Assembly: GCA_963513935.1 (NCBI GenBank)
Contig: OY740771.1
Location: 13,421,138-13,485,137 of the forward strand
From: Aphrophora alni
Lineage: Eukaryota; Arthropoda; Insecta; Hemiptera; Aphrophoridae
Direction of reading: 5' to 3'
DNA length: 64,000 nucleotides
This document shows positions 34,441 through 45,738 of this stretch, one piece after another; position 1 is the first letter of the stretch; every line of letters begins with the position of its first letter. The position numbers and the translations under genes were made by a program. The notes under the pieces were generated by a model. It ran no database searches. It saw nothing but the letters and a program-made list of their open reading frames with translations, and had not been told where the DNA came from.

Positions 34441-35486
34441 GCCAAAATATGCTGACATATCAAATTTAATTCCAATAAATTCCCTCCTTTAGGTTGTAGC
34501 GTACCGCACATACGATGGAGATGATTCCAAAAACAACTTTTTGGGGACCTCAAAAAGAATACATCAAGAAAAACTCGACATCGAACACATACATTTTTCT
34601 AAACCTCGGTGTAAATGTAGAAACTCACAATCAACAGTTCTTTTCTTGAACGCCAAATAAAAATGTGTGGTGGATTGGTAAATTGAAGATCAAAGTGTAA
34701 TTGAATCAACGTACGTGCCGATGCCAGGCACGGATTAGTCTCTCGGCGTGTGGTCAGACACGAGCCAATCACAATAAGTTGGATTCCATCACATAGTATT
34801 TGTCAGAGTTATCACTCAACAGAATACGACATCAAAAGCATTCTAGTTTAAATTGCTCATACTTTGTGATTTGACAGTCCCAAATAAATAGAAAGCTTCG
34901 CTACGCATCCGATAGTTTCATGTGACAGCAGTAAAATTCTGTTTTTTGATCATTGTGTTTGACAACGTCGTCATTCATATCGACACCAGGACAATGAAAA
35001 ACTTAAGTTTCCATAGTAAAAAATGACGTAACAAGGTTACCTTTCAACTATTAAGTCGTCATCCTCACTCGCAAACAGTTACATTTGTTATAAGGACTGC
35101 AATCTTTTTACCACCTGTGATTTTATAATCAATTGAATGTTTTCTTAAATATTTGAAGTAGCAAATCCTCAAAATGAAATTCCTAAAAGTTGGTTTCATA
35201 GGATTTGTAGGAAAAATCCTTCTGAAGGTCTACACAGGTTTTCTTAGCCTCGTAATTGTGTATAGCCTAACACAATTACGGTGACATCGGTTATGCCTTC
35301 TGGTATCATTACATGCAGAATTGAAATCTGCAAACTTTTATCTAATTTATTGTGTTTATAAGTTTAAAACATACGAGATATGAACAAAAAACTGTTGTAA
35401 ATGGCCGCCATTTTCAATTAGGTTCTTCTCAAACGTGAAGATGTTTTGAAGGAGTTACTAACATCAAACTGGAAAGGCGAATGAAC
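34441..35486. other. No gene seen; one family G motif
   Basis: GAGATATGAACAAAAAACTG followed by AATGGCCGCCATTTT at 35375-35415 matches 50485-50525. I recognise no gene. Confidence 0.45.
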
Positions 35487-35531
35487 GAAGCGACACCAAT
35501 GACTACATAATGTAGTCATTGGTGTCGCTTC
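35487..35531. repeat. Perfect 45-nt palindrome
   Basis: Arms of 22 nt around a single central A, reading GAAGCGACACCAATGACTAC inward from each end. The inner 12 nt of each arm, CAATGACTACAT, equal the termini of the 24440-24895 element. The right arm overlaps the start of family K copy 2. Confidence 0.95.
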
Positions 35532-36470
35532 ACTCACACAAGGGGTGTCCGATGACCTACCCCCAAAGCCATCTGTATGAGTCACCTACTGGGCTTCACT
35601 TTATAAAACTTTAATTAGTTTTATATGATATTTGAAAATAAAATCCATAATATATTTATATTCTACACATAATCACAAGAAAAATGAGACCAAACAAGGT
35701 TTAATTTACTAAATTATAGCCCAAAATCAACAATGTTACAACTCATATATACAAAATGAGTGACTTTATGATGACTCATAAGTGTAACTTCTATTTATAA
35801 GTAATTTTAATAGTCTACTTTGTAGTACATATAATCTAGTTTTATTGATTTTGAGAATGCAAACTTTACTACAAAGCACTAAATGTTTATTTAATGCATA
35901 CCTTATTACAATATTTATAAATAGAAATATATGTTTTTGCATTTTTTAAATATATTTGTTAGATTTTCAATAATAGTAAGGAATGTTTGCTGTTTTCAAC
36001 ATTATTCTCTGTATTACTGTTGCCTAGATGAGCAAATGTTAAAATTACAAAAAATAAATTGTGTAATACCAATATTACAGTTTTAATACATATTTATTCA
36101 TACACAGCTTATCACAATGTAAATAATAAAGTACAAATTATGTATTATACTATTGTTATTATAGTGTGTGGTCCTTTGTTTGATTAAAATCGAAAAATAC
36201 ATATTTTTCGATAAAGATATACTATAGTGTTGTTTATTCATTTTGTAGCAAATATTGTTGATTTTGGACTCTATTAAAGTAATTATACATTTTTTAGTCT
36301 CATTTTTCTTGTAATGAGGTGTAGAATGAAAATATCAAATTAAAAATTGAAAATTTGATCTAGTGAATGATGATAAGGAACTCATGTGGGTGGCCCACGG
36401 CAGGTTATGGCGCGTGCGTTAGAGTAAGGCGATCCTTCATTCAGCAGCATTCTCCCTTTGATAATAGTAT
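35512..36470. mobile_element. Family K non-autonomous element, copy 2
   Basis: GGTGTCGCTTCACTCACACAAG, GACCTACCCCCAAAGCCA and GTCACCTACTGGGCTTCAC match copy 1 in order. Subterminal arms pair at 35669-35740 and 36245-36312 (AGCCCAAAATCAACAATGTT and ATTGTTGATTTTGGACT). The right end (CTGGTGGCCCACGGCAGGT region, near 36390) is shared, but the terminal GAGTGAAGCAAC of copy 1 has decayed. Confidence 0.75.
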
Positions 36471-36709
36471 ACTGTAGGTAATTACTAAATCATTTCAACT
36501 ATTGATATAGTTTAAGCGGGCATTTCCCAACATTTGTGTGTATAAAAACGTATACACGACGTTTCAAGAGTATAAAGCAACTCTATTTATCAAGTGATCA
36601 ACAACTAAGAACATCAAAAAAGTGGAAAAATGTTGCTCAGAGTCATGTTGGAAACGAAAACTAATAGAGTGTTATCAATTTTTTTTTTAACAACTATAAA
36701 AGAACTGAA

Positions 36710-36985
36710 TTATAGTCCTAGTGGAAATTTAACCGAACAAAACTTCAGCTATATATAAAGTTAGTGAAATTTTATTAATTCAGTTTTTCTTAATGAGAGC
36801 CATTATGACACTATTTCTACACTATTTGAGCTGGTAGGATAGTCCCATAGTCCTTGAGGAAATTTAACCAAACAAAACTTCAGCCATATATAAAGTTAGT
36901 TACATTTTATTAATTCAGTTTTTCTTAATGAGAGCCATTATGACACTATTTCTACACTATTTGAGCTGGCAGGATAGTCCCATAG
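36710..36985 (+). repeat. 135-bp tandem duplication
   Basis: The block from GAAATTTAACC through AACAAAACTTCAGC, TTAATGAGAGCCATTATGAC and ATTTGAGCTGG to AGGATAGTCCCATAG is present twice, offset by 135 bp. The copies differ at only a few positions, so the duplication is recent. Confidence 0.93.
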
Positions 36986-37089
36986 TTTTATATATGACGC
37001 TTCAATTATTTTCTGTTTATATTAACAATACTGGTACGCAAAAACGATTTAAAAAAATCAATTTTTTATATTTGTATTTAATCCGGTTG

Positions 37090-37600
37090 GTTTAGCTCTC
37101 TATGTTTAATCCCTGTTAAAACAAGTTTAAGTGTTGACCTATCATCGTGAGGTAAAGTGCGTAGCTTCACTTGGTAGCGAATTCTGGTGGCGAAGGCTAG
37201 AATTACAGCGACGGGATCTTGATGTTTGACTACACATTACTTAAAAGTTCGACTAGGACCTTCATAGGCTGTAAGGGTTATAATTTTATTATCCTATACT
37301 TCAAAAACAAATCTCTTTAGAAAAATTATAGTTGGCAATTCTATAAAGTATAAGTATATTTATCCGCCATTTTACGGGTCCCAGATTGGTTGTTAGCACT
37401 TTCGTTTCATCTATGAAAAGTTCTATGTTTAACAGTCGTAAATGCTCAAAAAGTTACATTGTTAACACAGTAACGTTAGAGAAGGAACTAGTTGCGAAGT
37501 CTAAAATTACGCCGAAGGGTACTCGATGTGCTGACCACACATTACCCAGGTCTTTTAAGTGTATTTATGCGATTTTGCTTCAAAGGAATTTCTTTATATA
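37090..37600 (+). repeat. Two diverged copies of an unidentified sequence
   Basis: GGCGAAGGCTAGAATTACAGCG...ACTACACATTAC (37187-37250) and TGCGAAGTCTAAAATTACGCCG...ACCACACATTACC (37493-37550) align with clear similarity. Each is preceded by ATGTTTAA and a related block. No protein is recognised. Confidence 0.5.
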
Positions 37601-38248
37601 ATTGACAAACGTTTGTCAACAAGTTAATAAAATAAAACATTATTTAAATTTATATTACTGCACAGTAAAGTTAATTTTTATATTTATATGATAAATTGTA
37701 GATTAAATGTGAAAAAGGAAAGTATTTCAATTTAAAAACATTTTATATTTTAATGAAAATGTTTTAAAACCTTTTAAACATTTTTGTTTGTGACAAAAAG
37801 AATTTTTAATGTCTTTCGCTTCATATAGACAAAATTCATTGAAAATATTTGAAAGGAATTTGTATTAAGTTGACGACCTTGCAATTAAGTATCAAATTGC
37901 TTACATCAAATTATCAACTTATAAACAAAGGCAGTTGATGTGTTGACATTGTGTTGGAAAAGAAAATCACAAGACTTGAACCTAGTTTTAAACTTTTCTT
38001 TCCTAACTTTCCCCTTTCAATGATAATGACCGGTCTTTCTGTCTTCGGAAACTTTATAATATGCGTTAGACTTTGGAGATTATCTGAAAAGAAAAAGTGT
38101 CTTCACTGAAAATAGGAAGCTATTTAATAAACAAAGGGTGAACTGAAAGTCCGATAATAGATTTTAAGAATTGCTTTTCAATGATGAGTTGGTAAACAGA
38201 CATTTCAAACAATCATATCAACTTTGTACTCCACCACTTCTATTACAC
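37601..38248. other. No gene seen
   Basis: AT-rich sequence, no recognisable feature. The 16824-type terminus CAGGGTGTTAGAAAAGTATGG follows at 38249. Confidence 0.4.
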
Positions 38249-38619
38249 AGGGTGTTAGAAAAGTATGGAAACGTCTTAATCAGTTTTGAACAAATAACAG
38301 CAGGAAAAATACACAAAAAACACTTAATTGTTAAAATATTTCTTTTTGAAATCCAAACTTTTTTGTCCATATAAAGGACCCCCCAATGATTTTCAAATGT
38401 AAACCTATATTTTTTATTACAGGATTTGTATCACAAATGAAATTTTTGTCGCCATTTTGAAACTGAAACAATATTATAAAATTGTAAACATCAAAAATGT
38501 TGAGTTATAAAATAATGTTTTTCTTAAAAGACGATTTATCTTTCAGTCATCATCGCCTTATAAAAAAAAAAAACGGAGAAATGAAAATAATACAGTAAAG
38601 ACTTCTATACCTCGAATAG

Positions 38620-39185
38620 TGTAATGGACTTACGATTAGAAGAGAAAAAGAGTTGGTTACAAGACAAACATAATAGGAAACTAACCCAAGACTACGTGTC
38701 CGCCAAGTGGCCAGTGTCCTGAGCATCCCATATCCACTTGACAAGGGTCAGAAGAGTTTGACAGGTCTAGGGCTAAAGGTTTATTACCTATGTCAATGGT
38801 ACATAGGGAAACTTTCTTAGATTTATGGTAGTATTAATACACGATAAAACATGTTCCAATAAATCTTTTCGGAATAAGCGTAAAAATAATATCTGTTTTA
38901 AACTAAGAATTAATGTTATTATTATTATTAAAAAAAAATATTTTAAGTAAATTTTAGAAACTAAACTAAGGTGACTAAAACGTCAATTTCGAAACTAACT
39001 TAACCTAACCTAAGCTATCATAGGGTATCTTAGAAGTCTCTTTTAACAGAAATATGAGCTGATCAGCGTAAAGCCTCTGGACGTGCCTCTGGACCCTTCT
39101 GACGCTTGTTAACTGAAGATGCGTCGTTCAGACCCCTGGCGGAAGACTCAGAAAAAATGTGTAGATCCACCTAGGATTCTCTTTA
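38620..39185 (+). repeat. Family A fragment split by a family H element
   Basis: Left piece GGAAACTAACCCAAGACTAC (38676-38695) and right piece AAAATGTGTAGATCCACC (39154-39171) are adjacent in intact family A copies. Here they are separated by the H element. Confidence 0.65.
38696..39148. mobile_element. Family H TIR element nested in family A
   Basis: Left end GTGTCCGCCAAGTGGCCAGT and reversed right end GTCTTCCGCCAGGGGTCTGA are diverged inverted repeats. Both continue into GACAAGGGTCAGAAG-type sequence. The interior carries a reversed copy of the GGCCTATGTACCATTGACAA block. A two-to-three-unit CCTAA tract (about 38999-39013) sits where the longer tract sits in the 25065 copy. Confidence 0.68.
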
Positions 39186-39214
39186 GGAAAAACTTGAATG
39201 TCAAAATTTACTAC

Positions 39215-39400
39215 CATAAATCTATGAATGTTGGCCTATGTACCATTGACAAACATAAATAAACCTTTAGGCTGCATGTCAGTAAGCAACATGTATAAGA
39301 GTGCAGGTAGTGAAAGAATGAACCTAGTTAGCAGAAGTTAGCAGAACCTAACCTAACCTAACCTAACCTGACCTGCTATTTCTACCTGAAGAAGTGTCAC
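39215..39400 (+). repeat. Family H interior fragment ending in CCTAA repeats
   Basis: ATGAATGTTGGCCTATGTACC, AATAAACCTTTAGGC and ATAAGAGTGCAGG match 25395-25490 in order. Four to five CCTAACC units follow at 39340-39372. CTGAAGA...CCGAAAT at 39386-39406 is a weak hammerhead-like match that lacks the final GAAAC. Confidence 0.6.
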
Positions 39401-40264
39401 CGAAATCCTTCTATTGTCTATCTTTACTGCTCCTACACATCACATCTATTGTTAGATGTCTTGGGAATTACCCAGGCATGGTGGCGCCATCCAGTTTAGG
39501 GAGGGACATTTTCAATATTTCAGTTGATGGACAGTAGAAGTACATATCAGTCGACGTCGACTCTATCTGGTTCATTTCATTTCAGTTCATTTGAGTACTT
39601 CGATTCCTTGAAATTCATTTTCAACCTAAACTAACCTTTCTCTAATAGTTATCAAGTAGGAAATAAGTTGAAAATCTTTTTTTATTTTTTTGCAATAAGC
39701 AACAGTCTGTCTACCTTGCCGGATTGAATTGGAAGTGAATGAAGTGATCATCAAAAACTAAATAGTTGCTAGATTTTATAGTTGGAGAGCAGAGATCAAA
39801 AATGGCCCTTAAACAATCTGGTGGTGCCATCGAAATGTTCACCTCCGATATTCACAGCTATTGTTTTGTGTAACAATGAGTGACCCTTTTCGAGTCGAAA
39901 AAGGAATCGGCCAGACCTTCATTCCTAGAATTGGGTATCCACCTCCGATGGTACCACCAGGTTACTATAACCCGAAAAATGTATCGCTCATTAGATAACC
40001 TCAAACCTGTCAAACCCTTGTAACGCCTTGCGTTGCTCAGTACACTGGCCTCTCTGCGGACACAAAAATGCGTCCTGTATTCGTTTTTCATATGGATAGT
40101 ATAAACAATCCATCATTATCAAATAACTTTAAAACAAGAATAAAACACATATTTTCACAACTAAAAAATACAATTTATGTGGTGTATAATTGAGCAGACG
40201 TAGCTCCAAGTTGAGTTAACTTTCTGTTCGTCACTGAGGAATTAGCAAACCAACGTATAGCATG
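39401..40264. other. No gene seen; family H arm at 39960-40075 (-)
   Basis: AACCTCAAACCTGTCAAACCC and ACACTGGCCTCTCTGCGGACAC match the reversed H arm. The rest is unassigned. Confidence 0.5.
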
Positions 40265-41113
40265 TATAGTTTGATTTTTCGGGGATGGAACCTGGCGGCT
40301 TAGCGACCCTTAGCTCTCACACGCACACTGGCAGGAACGCGCGCAGCCCCCGGCCTACCTGCCTGCAGCGTATAATCAGTTGGTTCTCAAAGCACAACAA
40401 CAACATTTTTAATTAATTATTTTTTAAATTATATTTGCACAGTTTTGAAATCTTCATAAAGTTATAAGAAAAATAAGCCCAAACACGACATTCTTAACAA
40501 TATTTAACCAGAAAATACAAAATAGGCCTGATTAATAGGTTGATAGAACTGAAAACTCAGACTGAAACCAATTCACAAGTCACAATAGATAGGGTCAGTA
40601 GTGAAAGTAGGTAGGACAAGTGGGGGATTTCGGGAGGTATTTCTGCGAAAGGGTTGAACTGGTTAACAATAGTCTCCATAACCTGCTTCGGTTTAACCCT
40701 GGGCTGGCCAGTCACAAAGAATTATGATCATATATCATCATCATAGTATGATATATCATCTATTACCGCCTACAGTGTTAACAGAAGTATAAGAACAAAA
40801 ATATTACGAAAGCTATCAATAAAGAGCTAATAAAGGCCGAGAAATGCAATACAATAAACACATTGTAGATTTTGGTGACTTAAAGTTGTCGCAATTATGT
40901 CGTATTTCGATTCATTTTTAATGTAATTTTGAGCCAATTACACCAATTATAACCTTAAATAAGTAACACGCGAAATAAAAAAGTTATTATTTTATAGTGA
41001 AGAGTGTAGTCAGTGTCTCGGCCCGAGCCCCGGAGCGGTCGGGAGGGGTTGTGTGTGTGTGGTAGTAAGGGTCGCTAAGCCGCCAGGTTCCATCCCCGAA
41101 AAATCAAACTATA
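40265..41113. mobile_element. 849-bp element with perfect 48-bp TIRs
   Basis: Positions 40265-40312 and 41066-41113 are exact reverse complements, beginning TATAGTTTGATTTTTCGGGG and including GGAACCTGGCGGCTTAGCG. The outermost TA could be a TA target duplication. No longer duplication is seen. The ends are GC-rich, while the middle is AT-rich and non-coding. Perfect 48-bp ends suggest recent activity. Confidence 0.92.
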
Positions 41114-41439
41114 AGTAAGATGTTAACAGGCAAATGAGGAGGTGAAATGAAATTACGTAGAATAAGTTTCAACTTCAACTTCACTCAAGTTGCAAATAAC
41201 AGAGAAGGCTTTGTTATGTTTTAGTTCAAAGTTGATGTTGTAGGCCTAAGTCTAATTGACGTAATCCAGGATCATGATTGATGACTATTCATTCACTTCG
41301 TTCGTTATTAAGTGATTGAAATCTTAATCTTAATTTATTGTAATACAAAAGAATATTGAAATGTTCTGTAATCTAATTATTTGGTTGTTTGAGAAATGAA
41401 GACAAAAGAAACAAATAATACTGTTTTAAATATTGGGTG
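41114..41439. other. No gene seen
   Basis: AT-rich sequence without recognisable features. Confidence 0.4.
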
Positions 41440-41850
41440 TAAAAACATTGCACGAACTTTCTCGTGTATAGATTTAACAAAAATGGATGATAAGAAATTT
41501 ATATTTTTTATAACCCTCAGGTTATATAGAATGAGAACTATACAATGAAAAATATGTACAGTTTTTTTTTACATATTTGGCAGACACTTGTTTGAATCAT
41601 TAATCTTAACATTTCATAAAAAAATGAACAAAATCGGTAACGTCGATTTTGAGAATTTGTCTATGAATTTAGTTTTTTTAACGAATCGGAATTTGGGGGG
41701 GGGGTGCTGGTGACCAATACGTTATGTTTAAAACCTTAAAAGCTACATATGACAAAACCTTTGAGCCAATTTAAAAAAAAAATCGGAATTTTGTTTTTTG
41801 TTCTTATCGTAGTAACCTTCAAATTCTGAGTTATACTTTTAAAAAATGAA
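41440..41850 (-). repeat. Family F copy
   Basis: ACATTGCACGAACTTTCTCG, GAACAAAATCGGTAACG, GATTTTGAGAATTTGTCTATG and AACGAATCGGAATTTGGG follow the 34120-34440 order. An 11-G run lies at 41695. Confidence 0.5.
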
Positions 41851-43110
41851 AAAAAGATACAGCCAAGTTATTCTTACATATTTAATTTCATTAAAGTCTG
41901 TAACCTATCAAACTTTATAATATTTATTTGTAAGAAAGTAAAAATTAGAAAAAGCAAGTAGTAGCGGAAAGTCGGATTTCTGCCAAATATTCGCAAGGTA
42001 AGTTTTACTAATAGAATTTTTTCAAATTAAAAAAATGAACTTAAATTTTAAAATCTAGATGTGTCTTTTTACTCTTCTAAACACCACATTGGTATACAGT
42101 AGCTAATTTTATTCAATTTTTAAAACGAAAAAAATTAATACTAACAAAATTTGTTAAAACGTTACATTAGATGTGAATTTAAACAAATTACATAAAACTA
42201 CCGTTTATTAAGTGGGCCCTCCCACCTGCTGTATCTACTTAGAAAACAATTTGTCTAAGCAAGTATTTATTACAGAAATTAGTTCTAGTAAAATGAAACA
42301 ACTTTACTATAAATATTTATTTAATTGTTTAACTTTTACCAAGACAAACTCAAAATAACGATAAACAATTCTGAGATCTAATGACGTATGTCTTTATTAT
42401 AAGAACGTTGTTTTTTTTTTCTTTCTTAAACATATAAAAGAAAATGAAATTATAAAGATTGTAAACAACGTATGTTGACTACGGCTTATATATTTTTCAA
42501 CGCTTTATTTGACTAATAACATACCTTTGAAAACCCAATACAAACATATTTTATAACGTTCGTAGATCAGTTGATGTGTTTAGGCTTACCAAGACATGAC
42601 TCTTTGGAAGGGAAGAAGCTTAACTTGGAGAACTTGATCACTGGCATGTATTTAAAGTTTAACTTGTAGGAGAGTTCCTGTGGCTGGTTTCGCAGCAATG
42701 ATTTAAACATCTTAAAATGTGGTACGCGTTGTGAAGCTGTGTTTCTATCGACTTCGTAATTTAAGATAGAAAAGAGGAATAATACTTTAAACGTAACAAT
42801 GTTATGATCATTAGCATAACACGAAACTTCTCGTTTATAAAATTATATCGGTTTTAAAAATTACAGTATTGATTTAATTTCTATTAAATAAGAAGAAGAA
42901 ACCATGTTGATGATTCGTGTTTCTGATGGTTCTAAACGATGTAAAATCCTAAGAATACACATTCAGATCGTTTTCAGAATGAGGGCACAACCGAACAGTC
43001 CAACGGAATTATTAGATGTTGGGTAAAAGGTTTGTTTGACTGAAAATATAGATTACAAATTATTCTTACCAATTGTAATTATGGTACGTTTTTGATAACG
43101 CTGATATATT
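41851..43110. other. No gene seen
   Basis: AT-rich sequence. I recognise no gene, tandem repeat or inverted repeat. Confidence 0.4.
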
Positions 43111-43126
43111 TATGTCATCTTTTCGT

Positions 43127-43402
43127 TGTTGTTATTGTCATTGTTGTTGTCATCGTCGTCGTTGTTATTGTCATTGTTGTCGCTGTTGTTATCGTTATCG
43201 TTATTGTTGTTGTCATTGTTGTTAACGTTATGTTGTCCTTGTCATTTTCGTTGTTGTCGTCATCGTTGTTGTTATCGTCCCTGTTATTGTCGTCGTCGTC
43301 ATTGTCGGGTTCGTCTTCTTTTTTGTTGAGGTCGTTGTTGTTGTTGTCGTCGTCCTCATTGTTGTTATCGTCATTATTTTTGTCGTCGTCGTCGTCGATA
43401 GC
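43127..43402 (+). repeat. GTT/GTC/ATT trinucleotide microsatellite
   Basis: About 275 bp of imperfect trinucleotides (GTTGTT, GTCATC, GTCGTC). All three forward frames and one reverse frame stay open because the repeat has few stops. They give Val/Leu/Ser or Asp/Asn runs and should not be called genes. Confidence 0.93.
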
Positions 43403-43799
43403 GGTTACAGAAATTGAGATAGGAACTTTAAATTTGGTACAGGGCACTAAAGAGTGCTCATTGAAATTCAGAAAAATAGAATTAGAAATGTCAAATTGTC
43501 GGCTATTAATTTTTTTTTGTTCACAGCCCGTGTGTTATTCAACTTGCAACAAACTAAATTAGGTCAAAATATGCATATTTAAATTGTGCATGTAATTGTA
43601 GTCTACCAATTCAATTTCTCTGCGATTAAAAATAGAGAAATTTTCATCGAAAATTTAACTTAATTACCTAACTTCTAATGAAAATGTGATATTCGCAAAG
43701 TTACGATCCGGCAGGCTTAAGTCCCTGACACGTGCGTTTCGAGTGGAGGCTTTTTCTAATAATCGCTGCTTCGAGGTCCGACAAGCCCCACATACTGAC
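43403..43799. other. No gene seen
   Basis: AGGAACTTTAAATTTGGTACAG and surrounding sequence show no repeat partner. A frame at 43686-43934 runs into family D and is not supported. Confidence 0.4.
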
Positions 43800-43990
43800 A
43801 CGAGCGACTGTTTTAAACTAACTTGCACAACTGTGCAAGACTCCTTGATCTACCCACCATCAAATGTAACATTTCCTACAAGAATAAGCAACCACCATTT
43901 GGGCATTACATTTAGAGGATCTGCTATTTTATGAAGGGGCAGGGTAAGTATCTTGGTAGCACCGATCAAGTTGTTCAATTATGTTACGAT
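43800..43990 (+). repeat. Family D copy
   Basis: GACTGTTTTAAACTAACTTGC, CATTTCCTACAAGAATAAG, AGAGGATCTGCTATTTTA and GGGCAGGGTAAGTATCTTGG match the order of 8641-8840. Confidence 0.65.
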
Positions 43991-44377
43991 TTTGATAAAT
44001 CAGATAATATTTATGTATTACAGTGCGTTGTGTTTGTATAATCTGCCTTCGTAGATTATACACGCGTAGAAAATAATTGCAAAGTATTGAAACAATTTTA
44101 TAACCAATGGTGACAAAATATTTTTAAATCGTCGAGTTCAAATTTGAAGGAAAAAAATCGAATAAGCCTACTCGTTGGGGCAAAAATTATTAGTTTATTA
44201 ACAGCTTTAGATACAATTTATAATTTTCACGCAGAATTCGAATTAACAAGGTTTTTTTTTTTACGAAATGAAATAAAAAATTCGTTATTTCATATTTTGT
44301 AAAGAAGAACATTATTTTTACGAAATATTTCGTTTCATATTTACGTTTATTTTCCTCTGAATTATTTGTTAAGCAAT
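43991..44377. other. No gene seen
   Basis: AT-rich sequence. The 84-codon frame at 44190-44444 (-) overlaps the next element's end and is AT-driven. Confidence 0.4.
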
Positions 44378-45495
44378 ACAATTCACCCTCTAGAAAATTT
44401 ATTACAACAAAATATCTATATATAAAAATAATATTAAAGCTCAATTTTTTATAAAAGCTATTTCCAAGTTAAAACTCCAAGTAATCACCAACCTCCAGGG
44501 CAATCTCGGCCGTATTATGTATAAATTCAGATTTAATAATGTATGGAGCCTGAGGGCGAAAAGTTCAGACGATGAAGTTGCGAAAGAAAAACTGTAAAAC
44601 TTGGAGAAATTTAATGCGAAAGCGTAGTTTCTAGATGAGGTAAATCGTTTTAACAGCGCTCGTCTTTGATATAAACACCCCCCACCCCCACAGCTTCTGT
44701 GTAACCAAGTTACAGTTCTTTGTTTTTAATTTGATATCTTTACGGTAAAAGCAAAACAGAACTGAAATTTTACAACACAAAGGCAAGTTTCGTCAACCTC
44801 AAAATTTGATTAAAACATATTTTTAAAAGTTACAGTTATAAGAAGACAATAATTAATAAAAGAAAATTAACGGTATCAACCCGATTTTAGTGTATCCAGC
44901 ATCTCAATACATGTATTTCTTGCAGAATAATAGTAAAACGATTTAAAAAAAAAGAAGAATTTTATTGTATTGATGATTGTTCATCTTTAATACAACACCT
45001 TTTTGTCGAAAATGCGTTTCTACATCATCTACATTCCTTTTTTTCAAAACGTCTGGTTAGAGAGCTAAGGTTAGTTTTTGGTTGATACAACACCACGAAC
45101 GTATTTTCGACAAAAAGACGTTATTTTAAAGATGAACTTTGCAAAGATTTCAAATTAAAAACAAAGAACTGTAACTTGGTTACACAGAAGCTGTGGGGGT
45201 GGGGGTGTTTATATCAAAGACGAGCGCTGGTAAAACGATTTACCTCATCTAGAAACTACACTTTCGCATTAAAATTCTCCAAGTTTTACAGTTTTTCCGT
45301 AACTTCATTGTCTAAACTTTTCGCCCTCAGGCTCCATACATTATTAAATCTGAATTTATACATAACACGGCCGAGATTGCCCTGGAGGTTGGTGATTACT
45401 TGGAGTTTTAACTTGGAATAGCTTTTGTAAGAAATCGAGCTTTAATATTATTTTTATATATAGATATTCTGTTGTAATAAATTGTCTAGAGGATG
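44378..45495. mobile_element. 1.1-kb fold-back element with ~345-bp arms
   Basis: Arms 44388-44735 and 45150-45490 are inverted copies. Matching pairs are TCTAGAAAATTTATTACAAC with GTTGTAATAAATTGTCTAGA, CAACCTCCAGGGCAATCTCG with CGAGATTGCCCTGGAGGTTG, and CCCCCACAGCTTCTGTGTAA with TTACACAGAAGCTGTGGGGG. A second small inverted pair lies inside, at 44990-45020 and 45105-45135. Differences between arms are few. No transposase is seen in the spacer. Confidence 0.9.
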
Positions 45496-45738
45496 TATTT
45501 TATAGCTGAACAGAATTTTAGAGAAAAGATTGTTACTAGAACATGAGTGAACGAAGATCTCAGCTGTGGTGTACCGCTGTTATTCTATACTGTATAACGC
45601 AACAAATACAGATGTACCGTAGTGTACCTGTTTTAGTGTGAGATTCTGTTTAAAAAAATCTGTTTTCGATGATACGTAATTCTAAATTCTAAAAGATCCT
45701 TTCTTTTGGTAATGACAAATCAATTTGGGAACTTAATA

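Noticed and set aside
39386..39406. Ninth hammerhead-like core (CTGAAGA...CCGAAAT)
   Set aside because: The stem is at most 3 bp and the GAAAC is not matched, so it was left out of the main set.
43092..43562. 157-codon Val/Leu/Ser-rich frame and the opposing Asp/Asn/Thr-rich frame
   Set aside because: Both read a GTT/GTC trinucleotide microsatellite, which leaves several frames open at once.
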